64,000 nucleotides of DNA from an uncultured Roseicyclus sp. (GCF_937892565.1 NZ_CALAHQ010000091.1:1-64000); one strand, 5' to 3'; shown: positions 10,285 through 20,230, counted from the stretch's first letter. The notes: generated by a model not told the origin, from the sequence alone. Made by a program: numbers and translations.

Positions 10285-11367
10285 ATGGTTGAAGCAACGC
10301 TGAGCGACATCATGGCGGCCGTGCCCGAGCCGATGCTGCATCTGTCGCAGTCAGGGCAGGTGGCACAGGCCAATCACGCCGCGCGCGTGCTTTTGGGCGA
10401 CTGGATCGAAGGGCGCAGCTATGCGGCCGTTTTGCGCCAACCGGGTCTGCTCAGCGCGATCGAGGCCGCACAAGGCGGTGGCACCGAAACCGAAGCGCGG
10501 CTGCATCTGACCGATCAGACGGGCGAATCACAATTCCGCGTCAGGATCTCGCCGGTGGGCGCGCCGAACGCGCGCGGGATACGCGCGCTGCTGCTGCATC
10601 TGACCGACATCACCCATCTGCACGAAGCCGAAGAAATGCGCCGGGATTTCGTGGCCAATGTCAGCCATGAATTGCGCACGCCTCTGACGGCCGTGATGGG
10701 CTTTATCGAGACGCTGCGCGGCCCTGCGCGCGATGACGCGGCCGCGCGCGAACGGTTTCTGGGCATCATGGAGGCTGAAGCGCGGCGGATGAACCGGCTT
10801 GTGTCGGATCTCTTGTCGCTGAGCCGGGTCGAATCGCAAGAACGCCAACGCCCATCGACCGATGTGGATCTCAAGGTGGTGCTGGAAGGGGTGATTGCAG
10901 CACTCAGGCCGGCCGCCGAGGATCAGGGGTGTTCGCTGGTCTTGGAGTTTGCGCCACCCGAGCCGGGCCTGGTGCCAGTCATGATCGCATCGGGCTACCG
11001 GCTGAAGGGCGACCGGGATCAATTGATGCAGGTGTTTTTGAACCTGTGCGAGAATGCGCTGAAATACGGGGGCACGGGTAAATCCGTGACCGTGCGGCTG
11101 GGATGGCAGGCAGGGACAGGCGCGATCAAGGGGCCGGTGCTGGTGACACAGGTGATCGATCAGGGCGAAGGTATCGACCCGCTGCACATCCCGCGGCTGA
11201 CCGAACGATTCTACCGCGTCGACAATCACCGCAGCCGGGCCATGGGCGGCACCGGGCTGGGGCTGGCCATCGTCAAGCATATCGTGAACCGCCACCGCGG
11301 ACGGCTGCGGATCGACTCGCAACTGGGGCAGGGCAGCGTTTTTACCGTGGTGCTGCCTGCTGCATGA
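10285..11367 (+). CDS. phoR: Phosphate regulon sensor histidine kinase PhoR, without membrane anchor
   Basis: The 360-residue kinase phosphorylates PhoB under phosphate limitation. It has a PAS domain (about residues 10-115; AVPEPMLHLSQSGQVAQANH), a HisKA domain with FVANVSHELRTPLTAVMGF (phospho-acceptor His128), and an ATPase domain with the N-box NLCENALKYG, DQGEGID and GGTGLGLAI. Unlike E. coli PhoR there is no N-terminal transmembrane segment. The frame upstream is open only to a stop at 10201-10203 and contains no ATG, GTG or TTG, so the start at 10285 is firm. It heads the pst genes in the same direction. Confidence 0.93.
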   Translation: MVEATLSDIMAAVPEPMLHLSQSGQVAQANHAARVLLGDWIEGRSYAAVLRQPGLLSAIEAAQGGGTETEARLHLTDQTGESQFRVRISPVGAPNARGIRALLLHLTDITHLHEAEEMRRDFVANVSHELRTPLTAVMGFIETLRGPARDDAAARERFLGIMEAEARRMNRLVSDLLSLSRVESQERQRPSTDVDLKVVLEGVIAALRPAAEDQGCSLVLEFAPPEPGLVPVMIASGYRLKGDRDQLMQVFLNLCENALKYGGTGKSVTVRLGWQAGTGAIKGPVLVTQVIDQGEGIDPLHIPRLTERFYRVDNHRSRAMGGTGLGLAIVKHIVNRHRGRLRIDSQLGQGSVFTVVLPAA

Positions 11368-11413
11368 CACCACGATGCCGGGACCCCAGGAAACCGGCAC
11401 CTGTCGCGCGATC

Positions 11414-11446
11414 ATGTCACAAAACTGTTACGCAGACGTCACAAAA
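11414..11446 (+). promoter_or_regulatory. Pho box of three 11-bp direct repeats upstream of pstS
   Basis: Three successive 11-mers: ATGTCACAAAA, CTGTTACGCAG and ACGTCACAAAA. Each carries an xTGTyAC/CGTCAC core at 11-bp spacing, the form of the PhoB binding site (consensus CTGTCAT-N4 repeats). It lies about 90 bases upstream of the pstS ATG. PhoB, encoded at the end of the operon, should bind here. Confidence 0.85.
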
Positions 11447-11533
11447 GCATTGCGCAGGCGCTTTAGGCGGTCGTCCAAGAACGCTCATTCGGATGCGTTC
11501 GGGATGTGTGACTAAAATCAGGAGATCCCTTCC

Positions 11534-12595
11534 ATGTCGCTCGTTAAACTTTCCGTTTCCGTGCTGGCAGTGACTGCCGTATGCGCAACTGGCGCCTTTG
11601 CCCAAAGCCGCGAAAACGTGCAGATCACCGGTTCCTCGACCGTTTTGCCGTATTCGACCATCGTGGCCGAAGCCTTTGGCGAGAATTTCGATTTCCCGAC
11701 CCCGGTCGTGGAAGGTGGTGGCTCGGGTGCCGGCCGCGCCAAGATGTGCGAAGGCGTGGGCCCCAACACGGTCGATATCGCCAACTCTTCCTCGCGCATC
11801 ACGCAGCGCGACCTTGACACCTGCGCCTCCAATGGCGTGACCGAGGTCATGGAAGTGCGTTTCGGCTATGATGGGATCGTTTTCGCATCCGATGTGAACG
11901 GGCCCGCATTCGAATTCACGCCCGGCGATCTGTATAACGCCGTTGCCGCCAACGTCGCCGTGAACGGCGCGATCCAGCCCAACACCTACAGCCAGTGGGC
12001 GGAATTCAACGCAGCCCTTCCCGCCCAGGACATTCTTGTTCTGTCGCCCGGCACCAAGCACGGCACCCGCGAAGTTTACGATGTGCGCGTGATCCAGGCA
12101 GGCTGCAAGGAAACCGGTGCTTATGATCTGTTCTTGGCTGTAGCCGAAGGCGCCGATGATCGTGCCAAGCAGAATGCCGCGAATGCAAAATGCGTTGAGC
12201 TGCGCACCGATGGCCGCAACATCGACATCGACGGCGACTACACCGAAACGCTGCAGCGTCTGGACAATGACAAGAACGCCATCGGTGTGTTCGGCCTGTC
12301 ATTCTACCAAAACAACACCGACAAGCTGCGCGTTGCCACGATGAACGGCATCGTTCCCTCGACCGAGTCGATTGCCACTGGCGAATACCCGGTGTCTCGC
12401 CCGCTGTTCTTCTACGTGAAGATGGCGCATCTCGACGTGATCCCCGGCCTGCAGGACTATGTTGAGTTCTTCGTGTCCGACGACATGGCAGGCCCGAATG
12501 GCCCGCTGGCCCAGTATGGCCTCGTCTCGGACCCGGAACTGGCCGCGACCCAGGACATGGTGCGCAACCGCGTCGCCATGGGCCCGCTGAACTGA
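11534..12595 (+). CDS. pstS: Phosphate ABC transporter substrate-binding protein PstS
   Basis: The 353-residue periplasmic phosphate-binding protein has a signal peptide MSLVKLSVSVLAVTAVCATG with cleavage after AFA-Q near residue 24. The mature protein has ITGSSTVLPYSTIVAEAFG, VEGGGSGAGRAKMCEGVG (phosphate-binding loop), DIANSSSRI, and LSPGTKHGTREVYDV for the second phosphate contact. It is a long PstS of the alphaproteobacterial type, captures inorganic phosphate and passes it to PstCA. A hairpin and T-tract after the stop probably make pstS more abundant than pstCAB. Confidence 0.95.
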   Translation: MSLVKLSVSVLAVTAVCATGAFAQSRENVQITGSSTVLPYSTIVAEAFGENFDFPTPVVEGGGSGAGRAKMCEGVGPNTVDIANSSSRITQRDLDTCASNGVTEVMEVRFGYDGIVFASDVNGPAFEFTPGDLYNAVAANVAVNGAIQPNTYSQWAEFNAALPAQDILVLSPGTKHGTREVYDVRVIQAGCKETGAYDLFLAVAEGADDRAKQNAANAKCVELRTDGRNIDIDGDYTETLQRLDNDKNAIGVFGLSFYQNNTDKLRVATMNGIVPSTESIATGEYPVSRPLFFYVKMAHLDVIPGLQDYVEFFVSDDMAGPNGPLAQYGLVSDPELAATQDMVRNRVAMGPLN

Positions 12596-12610
12596 TCTGA
12601 CGAAACTGCG

Positions 12611-12643
12611 GCGCCCCGGGCTTGTCCCGGGGTGCTGTTTTCT
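12611..12643 (+). terminator. Attenuator-type hairpin between pstS and pstC
   Basis: GCGCCCCGGG (12611-12620) pairs with CCCGGGGTGC (12626-12635), nine Watson-Crick pairs and one G-U, with loop CTTGT, followed by TGTTTTCT. The position suits partial termination that raises the ratio of pstS to pstCAB mRNA. Confidence 0.75.
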
Positions 12644-12664
12644 TGATAATGCGGGGCGCGCCTG

Positions 12665-14125
12665 ATGACCGTCACATCTCTTGTTTTGCTGCTGCTCGTC
12701 CTTGGCGCTGCCGGGTTTTTCCTTGGTCGCGGGCGGGCGCTGGCAAGCGCTCAGGGTGACATGCGGCGCCTGCATTCCTTGCCGAACTACTACGGCTGGC
12801 ACGGTGCGATCTTGGCGTTCTTGCCTGCGATGCTTGTCTTGACCCTTTGGGTGATCACGCATCCGATCTTGATTGAACGCCAACTGGCAGATTTTTTTCC
12901 GGCTGAGCAATTTGAACGAGATGCTGACCGTATCCTTTTGATGGCCGATGTGCGCCGCGTGGCAGAGGGCATCGACAGTGCAGTCGCCGCTGGGGCGCTG
13001 AGTGCAGAGGATGCGATCGCGCTGAACACCGATGCCGATAATGTGCGCGCACGTTTGGGCGAGGTTGGCGTGGCCCTTGGCGCCGACGTCACCGCCGAGG
13101 TGCTGCAAGCCTCGCAGCGTTACCGCGAATTGGCCAGCACGGGCGGGCTGTTTCGCGCGATCGCCACTATCATCGTCGCCTTGGGCGGGCTGGCTTATGC
13201 AATCAAGATCACGGCAGCCGATCTGCGGGCAAGAAACCGTGTAGAATCGGTGGTTCTGGGTGTGTTGATGATGGCGTCGACCATCGCGGTCCTGACCACG
13301 ATCGGCATCGTGATTTCAATGCTGTCGGAAACGATCCGCTTTTCAACCATGTATCCCTTTGCAGATTTCCTGTTCGGATTGACATGGTCCCCGACATTCC
13401 AGGGCGTCAGCCAGCTTGGGTTGTTGCCGCTGTTGTGGGGCACATTCTACATCAGCATCGTTGCGATGCTGGTTGCTGTGCCCACGGGTCTTTTCACTGC
13501 GATCTATCTGGCCGAATACGCCAGCCCCCGCGTCCGGTCCGTGGTAAAGCCGCTGATCGAGGTAATCGCGGGCATCCCCACGGTGGTCTTTGGCCTGTTT
13601 GCATTGGTGACGGTTGGGCCGTTCTTGCGCGATTACATCGCCGAGCCGAGCGGGCTGGGCACATCGGGGTCGTCGGTAATGACGGCGGGCATTGTGATCG
13701 GCATTTTGAACGTACCCTTCATCTCGTCGCTGGCCGACGACATCATGAATGCGGTGCCACAAGCCTTGCGCGATGGCTCTTATGGGTTGGGGGCTACCAA
13801 ATCGGAAACCATCCGCCAGGTGATCTTGCCTGCCGCCTTGCCGGGCATTGTGGGTGCCATCTTGCTGGCCGCCAGCCGCGCAATCGGTGAGACGATGATC
13901 GTGACCATGGGGGCAGGGGCGGCAGCCAAACTGGACCTGAATCCCTTTGAGGCGATGACGACGATCACCGTCAAGATCGTCAGCCAATTGACCGGCGATG
14001 GTGAATTCAACTCGCCCGAGACACTGGTGGCCTTCGCGTTGGGGATGACGCTCTTTGTCATAACGCTGGGGTTGAACATCTTTGCGCTTTGGGTCGTGCG
14101 CAAATACCGGGAGCAATACGAATGA
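12665..14125 (+). CDS. pstC: Phosphate ABC transporter permease PstC
   Basis: The 486-residue inner-membrane permease has the binding-protein-dependent transport domain in the C-terminal half: YISIVAMLVAVPTGLFTAIY, EVIAGIPTVVFGLFAL and the EAA loop GATKSETIRQVILPAALPGI. It is much longer than E. coli PstC (about 320 residues). The extra N-terminal part includes one membrane segment (VTSLVLLLLVLGAAGFFLG), a second near residue 45, and a soluble stretch rich in A/D/E (about 75-155). Long PstC and PstA proteins are usual in alphaproteobacteria (recalled). The stop overlaps pstA by four bases (ATGA). Confidence 0.94.
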   Translation: MTVTSLVLLLLVLGAAGFFLGRGRALASAQGDMRRLHSLPNYYGWHGAILAFLPAMLVLTLWVITHPILIERQLADFFPAEQFERDADRILLMADVRRVAEGIDSAVAAGALSAEDAIALNTDADNVRARLGEVGVALGADVTAEVLQASQRYRELASTGGLFRAIATIIVALGGLAYAIKITAADLRARNRVESVVLGVLMMASTIAVLTTIGIVISMLSETIRFSTMYPFADFLFGLTWSPTFQGVSQLGLLPLLWGTFYISIVAMLVAVPTGLFTAIYLAEYASPRVRSVVKPLIEVIAGIPTVVFGLFALVTVGPFLRDYIAEPSGLGTSGSSVMTAGIVIGILNVPFISSLADDIMNAVPQALRDGSYGLGATKSETIRQVILPAALPGIVGAILLAASRAIGETMIVTMGAGAAAKLDLNPFEAMTTITVKIVSQLTGDGEFNSPETLVAFALGMTLFVITLGLNIFALWVVRKYREQYE

Positions 14126-15489
14126 CTGACGCAACATCAGCCAATGTCCCGGCACAACCTGAAACGTCTGCGCCCGCATCCTCGCTGTTGCTGCAGACAG
14201 ACCGGATGAAGCGCCGCAACGCCGCCGAATCCCGGTTCAAGGCCTATGGTATCGTCGCCATCTGCGTCAGCCTGTCAGTTTTGTTCATCATGCTCTGGAC
14301 GATCTTTTCCGATGGCGTCTCGGCGTTTCGGCAGGCGACATTTTCCTTTGACGTCACGCTTGATGCCGCGCGGCTGGACCCAAATGGCAACCGCCAGCGC
14401 GACGAGATGATGCGCGTGACCACGATCGGCTACACCGGCTTGCTGAATGACAATTTGATTGTCTATCTGAACGCGCGTGCCATCTCGACCGAAGGCGTAA
14501 CGGAGCGAGAGATCGCGGCCTTCATCTCGCGCGACACGCCCGCGCGGCTTCGTCATATGGTGATCGAAGACCCCTCGCTGCTGGGTCAGACCATCCGGTT
14601 CGAGGGCTTTGCCACAGGCCGGATCGATGGCTACCTCAAGGGCCGGGTGACGCGAGACAGCGCAGAGCGCGACACCAATATCTCGGTCGCCCAGCTCGAT
14701 CTGGCCGATCGCATGGTCGATGACGGGCTCTTGTCGCTCAAGTTCAACTGGGGCTTTCTGACCAATCCCGATGCGTCCGACCAGCGCCCCGAAGCGTCGG
14801 GGCTGGGCGTGGCGATGATTGGCTCTGCTTACATGATGCTCTTGGTCGCGATCATGGTGCTGCCGCTTGGCGTTTCTGCCTCCATCTACCTTGAGGAATT
14901 CGCGCCCAAGAACCGCTGGACCGATCTGATCGAGGTCAATATCTCGAACCTCGCGGCTGTCCCTTCGATTGTCTATGGCATCTTGGGTCTGGCCATCTTC
15001 ATCAATTTTGCCCAGTTTCCGCAATCCTCGCCGCTTGTGGGGGCGTTGGTGCTGACGTTGATGACACTGCCCACGATCATCATCGCGACGCGCGCGGCCA
15101 TTCGCGCCGTGCCGCCCTCGATCCGGGATGCGGCGATGGGGGTTGGTGCCTCCAAGATGCAGGTGGTGTTTCACCATGTGTTGCCCTTGGCCGCGCCGGG
15201 TATCTTGACGGGCACCATTCTTGGGCTGGCCTCGGCGCTTGGGGAAACCGCGCCGCTGCTGTTGATCGGCATGGTGGCGTTTGTGGCCAACTACCCCTCG
15301 GGTCCGCTGGATGGGGGTGTTCTTGATCCGGCCACCGCACTGCCTGTGCAGGTGTATTCCTGGGCCTCGCGCGCCGATCCTGCGTTTATCGAACGTTCAG
15401 CGGGGGCGATCATCGTGCTTTTGGCCTTTTTGCTGATCATGAATATTCTGGCGATTGTGTTGCGTCGTCGCTTTGAGCGGCGGTGGTAA
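14122..15489 (+). CDS. pstA: Phosphate ABC transporter permease PstA
   Basis: The 455-residue partner of PstC begins with a polar tail ([17 protein letters not shown]) and one membrane helix (about residues 47-67). A periplasmic insert of roughly 150 residues follows, then the transport domain with [40 protein letters not shown], and EAA-loop text [23 protein letters not shown] at 14122 overlaps the pstC stop as ATGA. It forms the phosphate channel with PstC, powered by PstB. Confidence 0.94.
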   Translation: MTDATSANVPAQPETSAPASSLLLQTDRMKRRNAAESRFKAYGIVAICVSLSVLFIMLWTIFSDGVSAFRQATFSFDVTLDAARLDPNGNRQRDEMMRVTTIGYTGLLNDNLIVYLNARAISTEGVTEREIAAFISRDTPARLRHMVIEDPSLLGQTIRFEGFATGRIDGYLKGRVTRDSAERDTNISVAQLDLADRMVDDGLLSLKFNWGFLTNPDASDQRPEASGLGVAMIGSAYMMLLVAIMVLPLGVSASIYLEEFAPKNRWTDLIEVNISNLAAVPSIVYGILGLAIFINFAQFPQSSPLVGALVLTLMTLPTIIIATRAAIRAVPPSIRDAAMGVGASKMQVVFHHVLPLAAPGILTGTILGLASALGETAPLLLIGMVAFVANYPSGPLDGGVLDPATALPVQVYSWASRADPAFIERSAGAIIVLLAFLLIMNILAIVLRRRFERRW

Positions 15490-15499
15490 GGGGCAAAAG

Positions 15500-16297
15500 A
15501 TGGATGACCAACTAATCGTGGAGAGAGCTGTGAGCGCACAGGACATCAAGATCACCGCCCGTGGCGTGCAGGTGTATTATGGCGACAAACACGCACTCAA
15601 GGATGTGAATGTCGATATTCTGACCAACACCGTGACGGCTTTTATCGGGCCATCGGGCTGCGGCAAATCCACATTTCTGCGCTGTCTGAACCGGATGAAC
15701 GACACCGTGGCCATCGCGCGTGTCGAAGGCGACATCCGCATCGATGGCGAAGACATCTATGACAAGCGCGTCGATCCGGTGCAGCTGCGCGCCAAGGTGG
15801 GCATGGTGTTTCAAAAGCCCAATCCCTTTCCGAAATCGATCTACGACAATGTCGCCTATGGACCCAAGATCCATGGTCTGGCGCGCGGCAAGGCGGAACT
15901 TGACGAGATCGTCGAGCAAAGCCTGCGCAAGGCCGCGCTGTGGGACGAGGTCAAGGATCGGCTCAAGGAATCGGGAACGGGGCTTTCGGGTGGACAGCAA
16001 CAGCGGCTGTGCATCGCGCGCGCCATCGCGACCGGCCCCGAAGTGCTCTTGATGGACGAGCCCTGTTCCGCGCTTGACCCGATTGCCACCGCACAGGTCG
16101 AGGAATTGATCGATGAATTGCACGAAAAATTCTCGGTCGTGATCGTGACCCATTCCATGCAACAGGCCGCCCGCGTCAGCCAGAAGACGGCCTTTTTTCA
16201 CCTCGGCAGTCTGGTGGAATACGGCAACACATCGAAGATTTTTACCAACCCCGACGATCCACGCACCGAAAGCTACATCACCGGTCGGATCGGTTGA
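15500..16297 (+). CDS. pstB: Phosphate ABC transporter ATP-binding protein PstB
   Basis: The 265-residue ATPase has the PstB pattern: Walker [10 protein letters not shown] with [11 protein letters not shown]-loop [20 protein letters not shown], signature [16 protein letters not shown], Walker [14 protein letters not shown], and switch histidine in [17 protein letters not shown] at 15500 follows AAGGGGCAAAAG, 10 bases after pstA, and adds about 18 residues before the conserved domain (a start at a later codon is conceivable). Energises phosphate import and forms part of the phosphate-signalling complex with PhoU and PhoR. Confidence 0.97.
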   Translation: MDDQLIVERAVSAQDIKITARGVQVYYGDKHALKDVNVDILTNTVTAFIGPSGCGKSTFLRCLNRMNDTVAIARVEGDIRIDGEDIYDKRVDPVQLRAKVGMVFQKPNPFPKSIYDNVAYGPKIHGLARGKAELDEIVEQSLRKAALWDEVKDRLKESGTGLSGGQQQRLCIARAIATGPEVLLMDEPCSALDPIATAQVEELIDELHEKFSVVIVTHSMQQAARVSQKTAFFHLGSLVEYGNTSKIFTNPDDPRTESYITGRIG

Positions 16298-16326
16298 GGC
16301 CATATCGTTTAGGGCAGGGGGGAACC

Positions 16327-17043
16327 ATGCCGAGTTCAGAACACATCGTTACAGGCTTTGATCGCGACCTTGAGGGCATTCAGGCGCAGATCATGCGCAT
16401 GGGCGGGCTGGTTGAAGAAGCCATCGCCAAGGCCACCGAGGCACTGGAAACGCGCGACGCCGAACTGGCCCGGTCCGTGCGCAGCGCAGACGTGGCCATC
16501 GACCGGCTGGAAGAACAGGTCAACAACGAGGCCGCGCGCATCATCGCCCAACGCCAGCCCATCGCATCAGACCTTCGGACGGTTTTGACGGTGTTTCGCG
16601 TCTCCACCAATCTGGAGCGGATCGGCGATTATGCCAAGAACATCGCCAAGCGCACCGAAACCATCATTGACCAGCCACCCGTAAACGGCACGGGCGCCTC
16701 GCTCAGGCGGATGGCCCGTCAGGTGGAACTGATGCTCAAGGACGCGCTTGATGCCTATATCCAGCGCGACGCAGACCTGGCCGCCGATGTGCGCGCGCGC
16801 GACCGCGATGTCGATCAGATGTATTCGGCCCTGTTTCGCGAATACCTGACCTTCATGATGGAGGATCCGCGCAACATCACCACCTGCATGCATCTGCATT
16901 TCATGGCCAAGAACATCGAGCGCATGGGTGATCACGTCACATCCATCGCCGAACAGGTGATTTATCTGGTGACGGGCGGTATGCCCGATGATGATCGCCC
17001 CAAAAATGACCGAACTGCGCTGGACGCGGGGCAGGGTCGCTGA
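16327..17043 (+). CDS. phoU: Phosphate signalling complex protein PhoU
   Basis: The 238-residue helical protein has the twofold PhoU repeat. The first copy includes HIVTGFDRDLEGIQAQIMRMGG, DVAIDRLEEQVNNEAARIIA and RVSTNLERIGDYAKNIAKR; the second includes RDRDVDQMYSALFREYLTFM and HFMAKNIERMGDHVTSIAEQ. The E-R-x-G-D motifs bind metal clusters. PhoU represses the Pho response when phosphate is plentiful, acting between the Pst transporter and PhoR. ATG at 16327 follows GGGGGGAACC. Confidence 0.97.
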   Translation: MPSSEHIVTGFDRDLEGIQAQIMRMGGLVEEAIAKATEALETRDAELARSVRSADVAIDRLEEQVNNEAARIIAQRQPIASDLRTVLTVFRVSTNLERIGDYAKNIAKRTETIIDQPPVNGTGASLRRMARQVELMLKDALDAYIQRDADLAADVRARDRDVDQMYSALFREYLTFMMEDPRNITTCMHLHFMAKNIERMGDHVTSIAEQVIYLVTGGMPDDDRPKNDRTALDAGQGR

Positions 17044-17066
17044 ACATTCAGGGGGGGGTAGGGGCC

Positions 17067-17753
17067 ATGGCTGGCGAACCACTTGTGCTTGTCGTCGAAG
17101 ATGAACCCGCGCAGCGCGAGGTGTTGGCCTATAACATCCAGGCCGAAGGCTATCAGGTCATCAGCGCCCAAGCCGGGGACGAAGCTTTGGTCTTGGTGCG
17201 GGAAACGCCGCCCGATGTGATCGTTCTGGATTGGATGTTGCCAAATGTCTCGGGCATCGAAGTGTGCCGCCAGCTCAAGATGAGCACCGAGACCGCGCGC
17301 ATTCCGGTCATCATGCTGTCCGCACGCTCGGAAGAGGTGGACAAGATCCGCGGTCTGGAAACCGGCGCGGATGACTACATCACCAAACCCTATTCCGTGG
17401 CCGAGCTGTTGGCGCGGCTGCGAACCCAGCTGCGGCGGGTGCGTCCGGCCACGGTTGGGGAACGCTTGGAATATGACGATATCCTCATGGATCTGGCCGA
17501 GCATCGTGTCTATCGCCAAGGTGAACGGCTTAACCTTGGGCCGACCGAGTTTCGTCTTTTGACCGCCTTCATGGAACGCCCCGGCCGCGTCTGGAGCCGC
17601 GAGCAATTGCTCGACCGCGTTTGGGGCCGTGACATCTATGTCGACAGCCGAACGGTGGATGTGCATGTCGGGCGTCTGCGCAAGGCGCTCAAGGCGGGCG
17701 ATCATGGCGATCCGATCCGCACGGTCCGCGGGTCAGGCTACGCGCTGGGTTAG
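17067..17753 (+). CDS. phoB: Phosphate regulon response regulator PhoB
   Basis: The 228-residue regulator has a receiver domain (VLVVEDEPAQREVLAYNI; acceptor Asp55 in VIVLDWMLPNVSG; Lys in ITKPYSVAELLARL) and an OmpR-type winged helix (LGPTEFRLLTAFMERPGRVW, LLDRVWGRDIYVDSRTVDVH, GRLRKAL). Phosphorylated by PhoR, it binds Pho boxes such as the one at 11414. It is the last gene of the phoR-pst-phoU-phoB unit. Confidence 0.97.
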   Translation: MAGEPLVLVVEDEPAQREVLAYNIQAEGYQVISAQAGDEALVLVRETPPDVIVLDWMLPNVSGIEVCRQLKMSTETARIPVIMLSARSEEVDKIRGLETGADDYITKPYSVAELLARLRTQLRRVRPATVGERLEYDDILMDLAEHRVYRQGERLNLGPTEFRLLTAFMERPGRVWSREQLLDRVWGRDIYVDSRTVDVHVGRLRKALKAGDHGDPIRTVRGSGYALG

Positions 17754-17769
17754 GGCCCACGCGTGCTTG

Positions 17770-17785
17770 TGGGGCGCGCGCCCCA
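17770..17785. terminator. GC palindrome after phoB, weak terminator candidate
   Basis: TGGGGCGC followed directly by GCGCCCCA forms a 16-bp perfect palindrome 17 bases after the phoB stop, with only TTTGG beyond it. The rest of the 234-base gap to aroQ is AT-rich, includes TATATTATGTTAAATA near 17812-17827, and probably holds the aroQ promoter (TATAGT at 17963-17968 is one possible -10). Confidence 0.35.
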
Positions 17786-17987
17786 TTTGGCATCAGCAAA
17801 TATCCTGTAATCTATATTATGTTAAATAGTCCGAATAGAAGCTTTGCGTCCCCGCCAGAGATTACATGCACAATCACTCGCAACTATCTGAAATTAAGCC
17901 ATTTTGCTGCCCATCCTTGCGCGGTGGCACAAGCCCCTTTCGCAGGTGCTGAATTGCTGGCTATAGTCCACGCCAAAGGATGACATC

Positions 17988-18425
17988 ATGCAGTTACTTG
18001 TTCTGAACGGCCCCAACCTGAACCTTCTGGGTACGCGCGAGCCCAAGATTTACGGCAGCACCACCTTGGCCCAGATCGAGGCCGATTGCGTGGCGCATGG
18101 TCAGACGCTGGGCGTGAGCGTGAGCTGTGCGCAATCCAACCACGAAGGCGCGCTGATCGATCATCTGCACGCGGCGCGTGGCACCATGGCGGGTGTGGTG
18201 TTGAACGCCGGCGCTTATACGCACACCTCGGTGGCGCTGCGCGATGCGATCACGGCCAGCGAATTGAGCGTGGTGGAATTGCATCTGTCCAACACCCATG
18301 CGCGCGAAAGCTTTCGCCATGTGTCACTGATCGCACCGGTCTGTGTGGGCGTGATCCAAGGGTTTGGCGCGGCGGGCTACCGGTTGGCCTTGTCCGCCCT
18401 GCACGGGCATCTCAACAGGCCATAG
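17988..18425 (+). CDS. aroQ: Type II 3-dehydroquinate dehydratase
   Basis: The 145-residue enzyme catalyses the third step of the shikimate pathway. Motifs: NGPNLNLLGTREP and the catalytic tyrosine in KIYGSTTL (Tyr22), SNHEGALIDHLH, NAGAYTHTSVALRDAI, and the catalytic histidine region VVELHLSNTHARESFRH. Length and motifs are full for the family. AAAGGA lies 8 bases before the ATG. It converges on tsf with a shared terminator. Confidence 0.97.
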   Translation: MQLLVLNGPNLNLLGTREPKIYGSTTLAQIEADCVAHGQTLGVSVSCAQSNHEGALIDHLHAARGTMAGVVLNAGAYTHTSVALRDAITASELSVVELHLSNTHARESFRHVSLIAPVCVGVIQGFGAAGYRLALSALHGHLNRP

Positions 18426-18434
18426 TGTCAATGA

Positions 18435-18467
18435 AAAACGGGGCAAGGATCGCCCCTGCCCCGTTTT
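18435..18467. terminator. Bidirectional terminator between aroQ and tsf
   Basis: AAAACGGGGC (18435-18444) is the exact reverse complement of GCCCCGTTTT (18458-18467). The flanking A and T runs make it a terminator on both strands, ending aroQ and tsf. Confidence 0.8.
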
Positions 18468-18494
18468 CTTGGTTCTTCTTCAGGAAAAAGCGGT

Positions 18495-19370
18495 TTAGCC
18501 CTTGGCGACTTTGGCCACTTCTTCGGCAAAGTTTTCTTCTTTTTTCTCAATGCCTTCACCGACTTCCAGGCGCACAAATCCGGTGATCTCGACACCGGCT
18601 GCCTTGGCGGCATCGCCCACGGTCAGGTCGGGATTGACCACAAAGGCCTGATTGACCAAGGTGATGTCGGCCAGATATTTCTTCATCCGGCCATCGATCA
18701 TTTTCTCGATCACGGCGTCGGGCTTGCCCGATTCACGCGCGATGTCGATCTGGATCTGACGTTCCTTGGCAACCATGGCCGGATCAACCGCCGATTCGTT
18801 GAGTGCCGCGGGATTGACGGCCGCGACATGCATCGCAACCTGACGGGCAAAGGCATCATCTGTGCCATTGATCGCCACCAGAACGCCGATCTTGCCCATT
18901 CCGGGTGCAGCGGCATTGTGGATATAGGACACGACCGTCTCGCCGGTCAGTTTGGCCATACGGCGCAGCGCGAGGTTTTCGCCGATCTTGGCGATGGCGT
19001 TGGTGATCACCGTCGCAACCGGGGTGCCGCCAATCTGCGCGTCGTTCAGCGCCGCCAGATCATCGACGGCCAGGGCAGCATCGGCAATGCTTGCGACCAT
19101 GCCTTGAAACTCGGCATTCTTGCCAACGAAATCGGTCTCGGAATTCACTTCGACCGCGACGCCGACACCACCCGACACGGCGGCGGCCACAAGGCCCTCG
19201 GCGGCGGTGCGGCCGGATTTCTTTGCGGCCTTGGCCAGACCCTTGGTGCGCAGCCAATCGACCGCGGCCTCGAAATCACCATTGGTTTCGGTCAATGCCT
19301 TTTTGGCATCCATCATGCCTGCGCTGGTCGCTTCGCGCAGTTCTTTCACCATTGCAGCGGTAATCGCCAT
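18495..19370 (-). CDS. tsf: Translation elongation factor Ts
   Basis: The 291-residue nucleotide exchange factor for EF-Tu starts [20 protein letters not shown] and shows the N-terminal UBA-like helix bundle ([20 protein letters not shown]), the [10 protein letters not shown] element that contacts EF-Tu, and the core dimerisation domain with [19 protein letters not shown]. The start at 19370 has AGGAG upstream; the frame is open further up but the added codons lack similarity. It follows rpsB in the standard rpsB-tsf pair. Confidence 0.97.
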   Translation of the reverse strand: MAITAAMVKELREATSAGMMDAKKALTETNGDFEAAVDWLRTKGLAKAAKKSGRTAAEGLVAAAVSGGVGVAVEVNSETDFVGKNAEFQGMVASIADAALAVDDLAALNDAQIGGTPVATVITNAIAKIGENLALRRMAKLTGETVVSYIHNAAAPGMGKIGVLVAINGTDDAFARQVAMHVAAVNPAALNESAVDPAMVAKERQIQIDIARESGKPDAVIEKMIDGRMKKYLADITLVNQAFVVNPDLTVGDAAKAAGVEITGFVRLEVGEGIEKKEENFAEEVAKVAKG

Positions 19371-19444
19371 GAGCGTTCTCCTGAAGTCTTGGGGTGCGCG
19401 CAAGGCTTTGCCCTGCGCGCATGTCAATCAGATGACAAATGGTT

Positions 19445-20230
19445 TCAGTCTTCGACGGCGTCGTCGGCGACCAGATCTTCGACCAGCGTCTCTTCGACGG
19501 GCGCATCTTCGAAGGCCCCGATATCGACACCGGCGGTCTTGAGCTGCGCCGACATGCCATCAAGGGCCGCACGGCTGATCAGGTCGCAATAAAGCGTGAT
19601 GGCGCGGGCTGCGTCGTCATTGCCGGGAATGATGTAATCCACGCCTTCGGGCGGGCAATTGGTGTCGACCACGGCCACGACCGGGATGCCCAGCTTGCGC
19701 GCCTCGAGAATGGCGAGGTCTTCCTTGTTCACGTCGATCACAAAGATCAGGTCGGGCAAGCCGCCCATTTCACGGATGCCGCCGAGCGAAGCCTGAAGCT
19801 TGGTCTGATCGCGTTCCATGCCCAGACGCTCTTTCTTGGTCAGACCATCCAGACCCTGCGCCGTCATCGCGTCGATTTCCTTGAGGCGGCTGATCGAGTT
19901 GGAAACGGTTTTCCAATTGGTCAGCGTGCCGCCAAGCCAGCGATGGTTCATGTAATACTGCGCACAGCGTTCGGCGGCGTCTGCGACGGGCTTTTGTGCC
20001 TGACGCTTGGTGCCAACAAACAAGATGCGACCGCCCTTGGCGACGGTGTCGCGCACAACCTTGAGCGCTTGTTCCAAAAGCTCGGCGGTCTGCGTCAGAT
20101 CAAGGATGTGGATGCCGTTACGCTCACCGTAGATATACGGTGCCATGCGTGGGTTCCAGCGTTGCGTCTGGTGGCCGAAGTGAACGCCAGCTTCAAGCAG
20201 CTGACGCACGGAAAAATCGGGAAGCGCCAT
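19445..20230 (-). CDS. rpsB: 30S ribosomal protein S2
   Basis: The 261-residue product begins [20 protein letters not shown] and contains [55 protein letters not shown] and [20 protein letters not shown]. It has an acidic C-terminal extension ([20 protein letters not shown]), common in this order. GGAAAGGA precedes the ATG. The upstream leader carries a small hairpin (CGAAGG/CCTTCG, 20311-20326) that might be part of an S2 autoregulatory site, but this was not tested. Confidence 0.97.
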   Translation of the reverse strand: MALPDFSVRQLLEAGVHFGHQTQRWNPRMAPYIYGERNGIHILDLTQTAELLEQALKVVRDTVAKGGRILFVGTKRQAQKPVADAAERCAQYYMNHRWLGGTLTNWKTVSNSISRLKEIDAMTAQGLDGLTKKERLGMERDQTKLQASLGGIREMGGLPDLIFVIDVNKEDLAILEARKLGIPVVAVVDTNCPPEGVDYIIPGNDDAARAITLYCDLISRAALDGMSAQLKTAGVDIGAFEDAPVEETLVEDLVADDAVED

